This document shows, one piece after another, positions 15,948-23,388 of a DNA stretch of 57,813 nucleotides. The DNA lies in the NCBI GenBank assembly GCA_040756475.1, contig JBFLZB010000001.1, positions 38,690 through 96,502 of the forward strand, given 5' to 3'. The position numbers were made by a program, and so were the translations under genes. The notes beneath the pieces were generated by a model. That model had not been told where the DNA came from, did no database searches, and was given only the letters and a program-made list of their open reading frames with translations. Each line of letters starts with the position of its first letter. The first letter of the stretch is position 1. The stretch comes from Thermodesulfobacteriota bacterium (lineage in GTDB: Bacteria; Desulfobacterota; Deferrisomatia; Deferrisomatales; JACRMM01).

Positions 15948-15975
15948 TTGACGGCAAGGAGGACTCGGGTATGTA
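15948..15975 (+). promoter_or_regulatory. sigma-70-like promoter candidate for tetraheme cytochrome
   Basis: TTGACG and TATGTA are separated by 16 bp. The ATG at 16016 lies about 40 bp downstream, and CAGGAG provides a ribosome-binding site. Confidence 0.4.
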
Positions 15976-16015
15976 TCCCGTGCGGCCCTGCCCCGGCGAA
16001 ACCCAGGAGATTCCC

Positions 16016-16489
16016 ATGAGACGCGTCCTCTGCACGGCAGTGCTCGTCCTCGCCGCCCTCCCGGCCCAGGCCCTGATCGACCCCCACGACGAGAAGGATC
16101 CCCGGCGGTGCAGCAGCTGTCACACCCCCGCCATCGGCACCCAGCCCGTGCGGGACGGGCAGTATCATCTCCTCACCGAGACCGTGGACGGGGTGTGCCT
16201 CGTGTGCCACCGGAAGGAGGAGTGCTGCCGGGTGGGGCAGGAACACCAGGATCGGGCGCTGGAGCCGGGCATCGGCATCACCCACCCCAGCGACCTCCCG
16301 GTGGCAAAGGTGCCCGCGGCCCAGCGGCCCCGCACCCTGCCGGTCTTCGGGGGGCGCATCACCTGCAACACCTGCCATTACCACGACCGCCAGCGTCCGG
16401 CCGACTACAAGATGGTCCGCCTGGTCGTCATCCAAGACACGGGGGTGGACTGGACCCCCCTGTGCGCCGACTGCCACGAAGGGTATTGA
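16016..16489 (+). CDS. periplasmic tetraheme c-type cytochrome
   Basis: A 157-residue protein with a cleavable signal peptide (MRRVLCTAVLVLAALPAQA). Four canonical CXXCH sites are visible: CSSCH, CLVCH, CNTCH and CADCH. Extra His residues (HLLTE, HPSD, HYHD) could supply second axial ligands. The protein should carry electrons in the periplasm; its partner cannot be identified from context. The ATG at 16016 is preferred over one at 15971 because it has CAGGAG upstream and directly starts the signal peptide. A convergent Sua5-type gene follows. Confidence 0.88.
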   Translation: MRRVLCTAVLVLAALPAQALIDPHDEKDPRRCSSCHTPAIGTQPVRDGQYHLLTETVDGVCLVCHRKEECCRVGQEHQDRALEPGIGITHPSDLPVAKVPAAQRPRTLPVFGGRITCNTCHYHDRQRPADYKMVRLVVIQDTGVDWTPLCADCHEGY

Positions 16490-16661
16490 GGGTGCCCCAG
16501 GGGTTCACGCGAGGGCTCCCGGACCCCGCCCCAGAACCTGGCGGTGAACTTGGGGGGCCCCACGCCGCGGAGGCGTTGCTTTTCCGCAGGAGCGGCCCTG
16601 GCCGGGACAAGGCTCCTCCGCATCCAAGCCGCACCGCCGCCGTTCGCCCCCGAGCCCGGTC

Positions 16662-17291
16662 CTACTCCACCTGCCCTTCGAGGAAGAACGACGCGTCCCC
16701 CGCTCCCTCCCGGAGCACCCGGATCTCGTCCCCCACCAGGGAGACCACCGTGGACGGCACCCGGGGCAGGATGCCGCAGTCGAGGATCACGTCCACTTCC
16801 TTGCCCAGGATCTTCTGGATCTCCGCGGGATCGTTGAGGGGGTCTCCGCCGGCCCGGTTGGCGCTGGTGGAGAGCACCGGGTTGTCGAGCTCCCGCACCA
16901 GGGCCAGGGCCACCGGGTGGTCGGGCACGCGGATGCCCACGGTCTTCTGCTTGGTCAAGAGCAGCTTGGGCACCTCGCGGCTCGCCTCGAGGACGAAGGT
17001 GTAGGCCCCGGGAAGGAACCGCTTGAGGATCCGGTACGCGAAGTTGGAGACCCGGGCGTAGCGGGCGATATGGGTGAGGTCGGCACACACGAAGCTCATG
17101 GGCTTCTTGGGGTCCCGGCCCTTGATGCGCACGATGCGCTCCACCCCGTGCTTGCTGGTGATGTCGCACCCCAGCCCGTAGACCGTGTCGGTGGGGTAGA
17201 CCACCACCCCGTCGTCCCGCAGGACCTCGATGGCCCGGGTGATGTGGCGCCCCTGGGGGGTCGTGGGGTGGACCGAGAGGGTGACGGCCAT
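16662..17291 (-). CDS. L-threonylcarbamoyladenylate synthase (Sua5/YciO/YrdC family)
   Basis: A 209-residue YrdC-fold protein making threonylcarbamoyl-AMP for the t6A modification of ANN-decoding tRNAs. GVVVYPTDTVYGLGCDI is the characteristic nucleotide/threonine pocket, with KGRDPKKPMSFVCADL and STSANRAGGDP further on. The start at 17291 follows AGGAGGTACC. The shorter form (no Sua5 C-terminal domain) and the RDPKKP/MSF sequence also fit the YciO branch, whose in vivo role is less certain. The gene is monocistronic and divergent from the S1-domain gene. Confidence 0.85.
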   Translation of the reverse strand: MAVTLSVHPTTPQGRHITRAIEVLRDDGVVVYPTDTVYGLGCDITSKHGVERIVRIKGRDPKKPMSFVCADLTHIARYARVSNFAYRILKRFLPGAYTFVLEASREVPKLLLTKQKTVGIRVPDHPVALALVRELDNPVLSTSANRAGGDPLNDPAEIQKILGKEVDVILDCGILPRVPSTVVSLVGDEIRVLREGAGDASFFLEGQVE

Positions 17292-17593
17292 GGCGGTACC
17301 TCCTGGGCGGGGGAGCGGGGCGGCAGCCTATCCGTGCGCAGGGGGTGTGTCAAACCCGCAACGCCCTGCGGAACCTCGGGCCACGGCAAGATCTGTCAAC
17401 GATACCAGGCAGTTCGAGCAGAGGGCCTGGCCGCTCTCCCCGGGGCTGCTCCCACGGCTCCCGCGACCGAGCCTCCCCGGCGCGGGCGGGTGGGGGCCCA
17501 GGCGCCCCGCGCAGGGCCGCGGTAGACCTTGCGGCTCCAAGGCCGGCGTGTGTATCCTCACGCCACTTTTCGCGCCCAGGAGGGATGATCGCG
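17292..17593. other. divergent intergenic region
   Basis: 302 bp between the Sua5-type gene and the S1-domain gene. A weak promoter pair (TTGCGG at 17529-17534, TATCCT at 17553-17558, 18-bp spacing) and an AGGAGGG site at 17578-17584 serve the S1 gene. Nothing else is recognisable. Confidence 0.5.
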
Positions 17594-19132
17594 ATGGACG
17601 AGACGAAGCGGTCCGAGACGGCAACTTCCGAGCAAACCCCCGCGCCCGAGCAGGAGGCAACCCGCGTTGCGGTCGCCGAGGGGGCTCCTGAAGCAGAAAC
17701 CGCTCAGGACTTCGCCCAGATGCTCGCCACGGCCGGGGGGCAGACCCCCGTGCGCTGGAAGAAGGGGGAAAAGATCTCCGTGCGCGTCGCCCGGGTTTCC
17801 GGCGATTGGGTCTTCGTGAGCCTCGGGGGCAAGCAGGAGGGCGGCATCCGGGCCGACGAGTTTGCGGCGGCTCCCGGAGCCGAAGGGGAGGCCGGGGCCG
17901 TGAAGCTGCCGGCCGAAGGCGACGAGCTCGAAGCCTTCGTCCTCTCCACCCAGGGCGGCGAGGTCCTCCTCACCACCAAGGTGAGTGCCCGGGGGGCTTC
18001 CCTGGCCCACCTGGAAGAAGCGTGGCGCAGCGGCATCCCCGTGGAGGGCCGGGTGGTGCAGCCGGTCAAGGGCGGCTTCGAGGTGCGGCTGGCGGGCCTT
18101 CGGGCGTTCTGCCCCCTGAGCCAGATCGATTTGCGCTGGCCCAAGGAGGCACAGGAGTACGCGGGCCAGACGTTCCCCTTCAAGATCCTCGAGTTCAAGG
18201 AGAAGGGCCGCAACATCATCGTCTCGCGCCGGGCCCTGCTGGAGGAGGACCGGGCCCAGGCCCGAGAGGCGCTCAAGGCCCGCCTGGTGCCGGGCGAGGT
18301 CGTCACCGGCACCGTGCGCTCGGTGCAGAGCTTCGGTGCCTTCGTGGACCTGGGGGGCGTGGACGCCCTGATTCCCATCTCGGAGATGAGCTGGACGCGG
18401 GTGGAGTCGCCGGCAGAGGTGGTTTCCCCCGGCCAGCAGGTGACGGCGAAGGTGCTCAACGTGGACTGGGAGCGCGACCGGGTGAGCCTCTCCCTCAAGG
18501 CGCTGGCGGGCGACCCCTGGGACGACGTGGCCGCCAAGTACCGCTCGGGCCAACGGGTCACGGGCACCGTGGCGCGGCTCACCAACTTCGGGGCCTTCGT
18601 GACCCTGGAGCCCGGCATCGACGGCCTGATCCACATCTCGGCCCTGGGCGCGGGCCGGCGGGTGAAGCACCCCAAAGAGGTGCTCCAGCCCGGCGAGGCG
18701 GTGGAAGCCGACGTGGTGGGGGTGGACGCGGGGGCCCGCAAGATCTCTCTTTCCCTGGAGCACCGCCACCAGGCCACCCTGGGCGGGCTTCCCTCTCCGG
18801 GCTCGGTGCTCGGGGGGGCGGTGGAGAAGGTGGTGGACTTCGGCCTTTTCGTCCGGCTGCCCTCGGGGCACACGGGCCTCGTCCCCAACGTGGAGATGGG
18901 CACCCCTCGAGGCACCGATCACTCCCGCATGTTCCGCCCGGAGGACCCCATCGAGGTCATGGTGCTGGACGTGGAGGAAGGCGGGCGCCGCATCCGCCTT
19001 TCCCGCAAGGCCGTGTCCGACGGCCGCGAGGCCCAGGAAGCCCAGGAATACCGCGCCACCCAGCCCGACCCCAACGCCTCCATGGGCACCCTCGGCGACC
19101 TCTTCAAGGCACGGCTCGCAAAGAAGAAGTGA
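17594..19132 (+). CDS. ribosomal protein S1-like RNA-binding protein, five S1 domains
   Basis: A 512-residue protein with an acidic, low-complexity N-terminus of about 50 residues and then five S1 (OB-fold) repeats. Clear examples are GEVVTGTVRSVQSFGAFVDL, GQRVTGTVARLTNFGAFVTL and GGAVEKVVDFGLFVRL. Canonical RpsA has six domains, so this may be an S1 paralogue or the lineage's own bS1. The start is ambiguous: ATG 17585 sits only 1 bp from AGGAGG, so ATG 17594, 10 bp away, is preferred. It would bind mRNA on the 30S subunit or regulate RNA. No cmk neighbour is seen. Confidence 0.82.
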   Translation: MDETKRSETATSEQTPAPEQEATRVAVAEGAPEAETAQDFAQMLATAGGQTPVRWKKGEKISVRVARVSGDWVFVSLGGKQEGGIRADEFAAAPGAEGEAGAVKLPAEGDELEAFVLSTQGGEVLLTTKVSARGASLAHLEEAWRSGIPVEGRVVQPVKGGFEVRLAGLRAFCPLSQIDLRWPKEAQEYAGQTFPFKILEFKEKGRNIIVSRRALLEEDRAQAREALKARLVPGEVVTGTVRSVQSFGAFVDLGGVDALIPISEMSWTRVESPAEVVSPGQQVTAKVLNVDWERDRVSLSLKALAGDPWDDVAAKYRSGQRVTGTVARLTNFGAFVTLEPGIDGLIHISALGAGRRVKHPKEVLQPGEAVEADVVGVDAGARKISLSLEHRHQATLGGLPSPGSVLGGAVEKVVDFGLFVRLPSGHTGLVPNVEMGTPRGTDHSRMFRPEDPIEVMVLDVEEGGRRIRLSRKAVSDGREAQEAQEYRATQPDPNASMGTLGDLFKARLAKKK

Positions 19133-19150
19133 GGGGAGTGGGGGTGGGAC

Positions 19151-19199
19151 GTTGCACGTGGCAGGTTGCAGGTTGGCAGTTGGCCAATAGCTAATAGCC
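19151..19199 (+). repeat. run of seven related heptamers
   Basis: Consecutive 7-bp units GTTGCAC, GTGGCAG, GTTGCAG, GTTGGCA, GTTGGCC, AATAGCT and AATAGCC lie after the S1-domain gene. The 7-bp period is kept although the unit drifts. Confidence 0.65.
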
Positions 19200-19247
19200 G
19201 TGCTCCCTGCCCGTCACGTGGTCTTCTCCCTGGTACCCCTCCTTGAA

Positions 19248-19319
19248 ACCTATGGGACCTATGGGACCTATGGGACCTATGGGACCTATGGGACCTATGG
19301 GACCTATGGGACCTATGGG
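19248..19319 (+). repeat. ACCTATGGG nonamer, eight perfect copies
   Basis: Eight identical 9-bp units run head to tail. Each contains an ATG, and all eight ATGs are in frame with the downstream hydrolase because the unit is a multiple of three; translated, the array reads as Met-Gly-Pro repeats. Copy number could change without breaking frame. The complementary orientation occurs at 54-89. Confidence 0.9.
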
Positions 19320-19356
19320 AGAAAACCCCGTCACCCGTCACCCGTTACCTCCGCCC

Positions 19357-20322
19357 ATGCTCCTCCATCGCATCCCGATTCCCACCCCCTTCCCCGTGGG
19401 GCCGGTCAACGCGTACGTGCTCGGGCCCGAGCCGCTGACGCTCTTCGACTGCGGTCCGAGGACGGAGCAGGCGTGGGCGGCCCTTGGTTCGGGGTTGGCG
19501 GCCGTGGGGTTCCGGGTGGAGGACGTGGAGCGCCTGGTGCTCTCCCACCCCCACCAGGACCACGCGGGGCTCGCCCGGCGGGTGCGTAGCGCGTCGGGCT
19601 GCCGGGTGTATGCCCACCCGGCGGACCACGACCGCCTGCGGGACCTGCCCGGGGTGTGGGGGCGGATTTCCGGCTTCCTCGTGGAGGCCTCCCGCCGGGC
19701 CGGGGCGCCCGAGGGGGTGCTCGGCGAGCTGGCGGCCGCCCTGGCCGGGCTCCCCGCCTACACGGAGCCCCTCGACGCCGTGGAGCCCCTGGACGAAGGG
19801 GATGCCCTGGAGGTGGGGGGGCTGCGCCTGCTGGTCCTCCACACCCCGGGGCACGCCCGGGGCGCCCTGTGCCTGTGGGAGGCGAAAGACCGGATCCTTT
19901 TTTCGGGCGACACTCTGCTGCCCCGCATCTCCTCCAACGCCATCCTCGAGCCCGCCGCCGGCGCGTTTCGGGAGCGCACCTTCCTACGCTACCGCGAGAC
20001 CCTGGCCCGCGTGGCCGGGCTCGCGCCGGCCGCGGTCTTCCCCGGCCACGGGGAGCCCCTGGGGGACCCCCGCGACCTGGTCGGGCGCCGCCTCGCCCTC
20101 CACGACGTGCGGGCGGCCCAGATCCGGCGCCTGGTGGCGGAGGGCCACACCCGCCCCTGGCAGATCGCCGGCCGCCTCTTCCCCGGCCTCGAGCCCGCCC
20201 AGGCGTCCCTGGCCGTGAGCGAAGTGGTGGGGCACCTGGACCTCCTGGCCCAGCGCGGCGAGGTGGTCTTCGAGGGGCAGGCCGGGGAGTGGGTGGTTGG
20301 CCCCTCGCGCCCCGATCGCTGA
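19357..20322 (+). CDS. metallo-beta-lactamase-fold hydrolase
   Basis: A 321-residue protein with the metal-binding motif LSHPHQDHAG (H-x-H-x-D-H), a further metal His in HTPGHARGALCL, the bridging Asp in FSGDTLLPR, and PGHGEPLGDPRDL. The C-terminal 90 residues form a winged-helix-like tail, as in LACTB2/BLACT_WH-type proteins, which hydrolyse thioesters or act on nucleic acids. The substrate is not evident. ATG 19357 starts the fold (MLLHRIPIPTPFPVGPVN), but no good Shine-Dalgarno sequence precedes it, and in-frame ATGs in the upstream nonamer array could add a Met-Gly-Pro extension. Confidence 0.82.
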   Translation: MLLHRIPIPTPFPVGPVNAYVLGPEPLTLFDCGPRTEQAWAALGSGLAAVGFRVEDVERLVLSHPHQDHAGLARRVRSASGCRVYAHPADHDRLRDLPGVWGRISGFLVEASRRAGAPEGVLGELAAALAGLPAYTEPLDAVEPLDEGDALEVGGLRLLVLHTPGHARGALCLWEAKDRILFSGDTLLPRISSNAILEPAAGAFRERTFLRYRETLARVAGLAPAAVFPGHGEPLGDPRDLVGRRLALHDVRAAQIRRLVAEGHTRPWQIAGRLFPGLEPAQASLAVSEVVGHLDLLAQRGEVVFEGQAGEWVVGPSRPDR

Positions 20323-20356
20323 CTCGTACCTCGGACCGCTGGCCTCCGACCTCCCC

Positions 20357-21838
20357 TCAGACCGCCCAGCTCCGGGCCCGCTCCACCGCGCGCCGCCATC
20401 CCTCGTAGAGGCGATCGCGCACCAGGGGCTCGGCCTCGGGCTCGAAGCGCCGGTCCAGGGCCCAGCGCTCGGGGATGGCCTCCGGCGCCAGGAGGCCCGC
20501 CCCCACGGCGGCCAGGTAGAAGGCGCCGAGCGCCGTCGTTTCGATGACCCGGGGCCGCAGGACCGCCTTGCCCAGGGCGTCGGCCTGGAGCTGGAGGAGG
20601 AGGTCGTTGGCCGCGGCGCCGCCGTCGGCCCGCAGGTCCCGGAGCTCCACGCCGCTCGCCTGCTCCATGGCGGCCAGGGCGTCGCGGGTCTGGTAGGCCA
20701 TGGCCTCCAGCGCCGCCCGTGCCAGGTGGGCCCGGGTGGTGCCCCGGGTGAGGCCCACGATCAGCCCCCGGGCCTGGGGGTCCCAGTGGGGGGCCCCGAG
20801 GCCCGTCAGCGCCGGCACGAAGTAGACGCCTCCGGCGTCGGGGACGCTGCGGGCCAGGGCCTCCACCTCGGGGGCCGTGCCGATGAGCCCCAGCCCGTCC
20901 CGCAGCCACTGCACGGCCGCCCCGGCGATGAAGATCGACCCCTCCAGGGCGTACACGGGAGGCCTGCCCCCCAACTGCCAGGCGAGCGTGGTGAGAACCC
21001 CGTGGCCGAGCACCGGACGCTCGCCGGTGTTCATCACCACGAAGGCCCCCGTGCCGTAGGTGTTCTTCGCCGCTCCCGGGGCGAGGCACGCCTGTCCGAA
21101 GAGGGCCGCCTGCTGGTCGCCGGCGATGCCGGTGACCGGAACCGACCGGCCGAAGACCTCCCGGTCCGTCTCCCCGAAGAACCCCGCCGAGGCCCGCACT
21201 TCCGGGAGCACCTCCCGGGGGACGTGGAAGAGCTCCAGGAGTTCCTCGTCCCAGTCCAGCCCCCGGATGTCGAACAGCAGCGTGCGGCTCGCGTTGGTCA
21301 CGTCGGTGGCGTGGACCCGGCCCCCGGTGAGGCGGAAGAGGAGCCAGGTGTCCACCGTGCCGAAGCACACCTCTCCGCCCTCGGCCCGCCGGCGGAGCCC
21401 CGGCACCCGATCCAGCAGCCACGCCAGCTTGCTCCCCGAGAAGTACGGGTCGAGCACCAGCCCCGTCTTCTCCTGCACCCGGGGCTCCCACCCCTCCGCC
21501 TTGAGCCGCCCCGTATGGGGCGCGGTGCGCCGGTCCTGCCACACGATGGCGCGGTGCAGGGGTTCCCCCGTGCGCCGGTCCCACACCAGGGTGGTCTCCC
21601 GCTGGTTCGTGATCCCCACCGCTGCCACCTCTCCCAAGGCCCGGGCGCGCTCCAGGGCTTCCCGGGCCGTGGCGAGCTGGGTCTGCCACAGATCTTCCGG
21701 GTCGTGCTCCACCCACCCCGGCTCGGGAAAGTGCTGGGGAAACTCCCACTGGGCCGACGCCACAGGGCTCCCGTCGTCGTGGAAGACGATGGCCCGGCTG
21801 CTCGTGGTTCCCTGATCCAGGGAGAGGAAGGCAGACAT
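20357..21838 (-). CDS. glpK: glycerol kinase
   Basis: Phosphorylates glycerol to sn-glycerol-3-phosphate with ATP. The 493-residue FGGY-family protein begins [19 protein letters not shown] with the ATP phosphate-binding loop and has [26 protein letters not shown], and [20 protein letters not shown], all typical of GlpK. The length is standard. No glycerol facilitator or dehydrogenase gene is adjacent. The stop is 35 bp from the convergent hydrolase gene. Confidence 0.95.
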   Translation of the reverse strand: MSAFLSLDQGTTSSRAIVFHDDGSPVASAQWEFPQHFPEPGWVEHDPEDLWQTQLATAREALERARALGEVAAVGITNQRETTLVWDRRTGEPLHRAIVWQDRRTAPHTGRLKAEGWEPRVQEKTGLVLDPYFSGSKLAWLLDRVPGLRRRAEGGEVCFGTVDTWLLFRLTGGRVHATDVTNASRTLLFDIRGLDWDEELLELFHVPREVLPEVRASAGFFGETDREVFGRSVPVTGIAGDQQAALFGQACLAPGAAKNTYGTGAFVVMNTGERPVLGHGVLTTLAWQLGGRPPVYALEGSIFIAGAAVQWLRDGLGLIGTAPEVEALARSVPDAGGVYFVPALTGLGAPHWDPQARGLIVGLTRGTTRAHLARAALEAMAYQTRDALAAMEQASGVELRDLRADGGAAANDLLLQLQADALGKAVLRPRVIETTALGAFYLAAVGAGLLAPEAIPERWALDRRFEPEAEPLVRDRLYEGWRRAVERARSWAV

Positions 21839-22139
21839 GGCGGCTCTCCGGCGGGTGGGGGACGGGGGCTTCGTCAGAGCTTACCCGAATTCGGGAGCCC
21901 CGGCACGGGCCCGCGGCTCGCCCTCCCTTCGAGCGTTCCCCGCGATCCCGTTTCCCTCTCTCGCCCCTGATGCCACCGCGCGCGGGGAGCGCTCGGGACT
22001 CTCAGAACCAGCGAACCCCTCCGCCACGGCCAGCCCGGCAGCAAGCATTGGGTCGCCGAGTTCGGCCACAGCCTCCTCTGCGGCCGCTCGCGCAGTGACC
22101 CCGCGAACAGCAGTCCTCTCCGGCGGTGTCGCGGAGCCG
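21839..22139. other. intergenic region between glpK and the barrel-cytochrome gene
   Basis: 301 bp separating two minus-strand genes, so it should hold the end of the porin-cytochrome transcript and the glpK promoter. No strong hairpin with T-tract, promoter pair or repeat was recognised. Confidence 0.5.
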
Positions 22140-23375
22140 TCAGAAGTGAATGATGGTCTGGAACAGCCCTCCCACGTTGGTGGGGTCGTCGTCGGACTGG
22201 CTGCGGACGTAGCGGCCCTCGAAGCGAAGGATCACGGTCTCGAAGGGGATGTAGGCGACGTTTCCGATGACCCGCTTCACGATTCCGTCCGGGGCGTTGC
22301 CCACGTCCTCGTTCTCGTAGCGCAGGGTCACGGAGTAGTTGGGAGCGAAGAAATAGTTCACCTCTCCCATCCACACCACCGAATCCACCTCCAGTCCGTT
22401 GCCGTCCACGTCGTCGTCGTGCCCGAACACCCCGCTGAACAGGACAGTCCAGGCGCGGTAGAGCACTTCGGCTTCCGCACCGATGCGATAAAAGTCGGTG
22501 TCGTAGGTGTTCTGTTCGATGCGTCCGCCGTAGCCATACGTGGACAGGGTGAGGGAGAGAAAGTCCCAGAGGCTGTCCACGTCGAAATCCACGTCCGGTT
22601 GGTTGCCGAGGAAGTCGGCGCCGCCGATCTTGCAGCTCAAGTGGCCGAAAAACTCCATGGTGTCCTGTCCCCTTCGGTCCCCGACGCCGGCGGCCAGGAA
22701 CAGGCGCTTGGCGAGGACGGCATTGAGCTCCACGGCGTCCCGGGGGGCGGTGAGGGGGCCTCCTCCGCCGGCTACGGAAAACGCCAGGGGTGCCTGCAGC
22801 GACGCGGTGAAGCCCTGGTTCTCCCTCCACAGGGTGGTCTGGGGAATGAGGCGCCCGAAGCGCAGGTTGATCGGGGTGCCTTGCAGGTGCCGGTATACGG
22901 CGAAGGCCTCGGCGCTGCCGGTGAGGTCATGGGCGAAGAACCCGATCTTGTTGCGGATGCTGCCCCCGGCGTGGAGTTGAAGGTCGGTGGCCGAGGTCAC
23001 CTTGTCGTCTTCCAGTTCCGGGTCGTAGTCGAAGCGGAAGCGGGCGGAGACGCTCAGGGGCAGGGTCGTGGGGATGCCGCTGAGCCAGTATCCCTCCGGC
23101 GCGTTGACCGGCTTGTCCGCCGGGGTCCTGCCCGGCCACACGTAACCGTTTCGGCGAAAGGCCTCCCCGAACTCGTTGCGGTGGGGAAACGGAGTGTGGC
23201 AGGTGGTGCACTCGGTGTTGTACTCCCGGGTCCAGGCGGCGATGGCGCCGGCCTCGGGAGGTACGGCCGCCGACCACAGCAGGGCCAGCGCCAGGCAGGC
23301 GGCGGCCAGGGGAACGTACCCGGCCGGGGCGGAGGATGAAATCGCGACGGGGGGTTCCTGCGTTATGCCGTTCAT
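22140..23375 (-). CDS. outer-membrane beta-barrel with N-terminal monoheme c site
   Basis: A 411-residue exported protein. A long N-terminal region with a hydrophobic core (VPLAAACLALALLWSAA) acts as the signal peptide. The mature start has one heme motif, ECTTCH, in the context HTPFPHRNEFGEAFRRNGY. The remaining 340 residues show alternating beta strands and end in FQTIIHF, with the terminal Phe usual for barrel insertion by BAM. ATG 23375 is preferred over 23387 and 23381 because a GAGG lies 6 bp before it. It follows the multiheme lipoprotein gene by 13 bp. A barrel plus an outer-membrane multiheme partner suggests trans-envelope electron transfer. Confidence 0.78.
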   Translation of the reverse strand: MNGITQEPPVAISSSAPAGYVPLAAACLALALLWSAAVPPEAGAIAAWTREYNTECTTCHTPFPHRNEFGEAFRRNGYVWPGRTPADKPVNAPEGYWLSGIPTTLPLSVSARFRFDYDPELEDDKVTSATDLQLHAGGSIRNKIGFFAHDLTGSAEAFAVYRHLQGTPINLRFGRLIPQTTLWRENQGFTASLQAPLAFSVAGGGGPLTAPRDAVELNAVLAKRLFLAAGVGDRRGQDTMEFFGHLSCKIGGADFLGNQPDVDFDVDSLWDFLSLTLSTYGYGGRIEQNTYDTDFYRIGAEAEVLYRAWTVLFSGVFGHDDDVDGNGLEVDSVVWMGEVNYFFAPNYSVTLRYENEDVGNAPDGIVKRVIGNVAYIPFETVILRFEGRYVRSQSDDDPTNVGGLFQTIIHF

Positions 23376-23388
23376 GGTCATCCTCATC

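Larger units (their letters stand above)
15520..16015. other. divergent intergenic region with 18-bp repeat
   Basis: 496 bp between the CysZ-like gene and the tetraheme cytochrome. It contains the duplicated 18-bp unit at 15748-15788 and a promoter candidate at 15948-15975. ORFs reading through it have no recognisable motif and are judged spurious. Confidence 0.6.

Noticed and set aside
15531-16019. 162-codon plus-strand ORF in the spacer before the tetraheme cytochrome
   Set aside because: Low-complexity translation created partly by the 18-bp repeat, and it overlaps the cytochrome signal peptide start in another frame.
19248-19319. Possible CRISPR array
   Set aside because: Units are 9 bp with no spacers between them; this is a simple tandem repeat.
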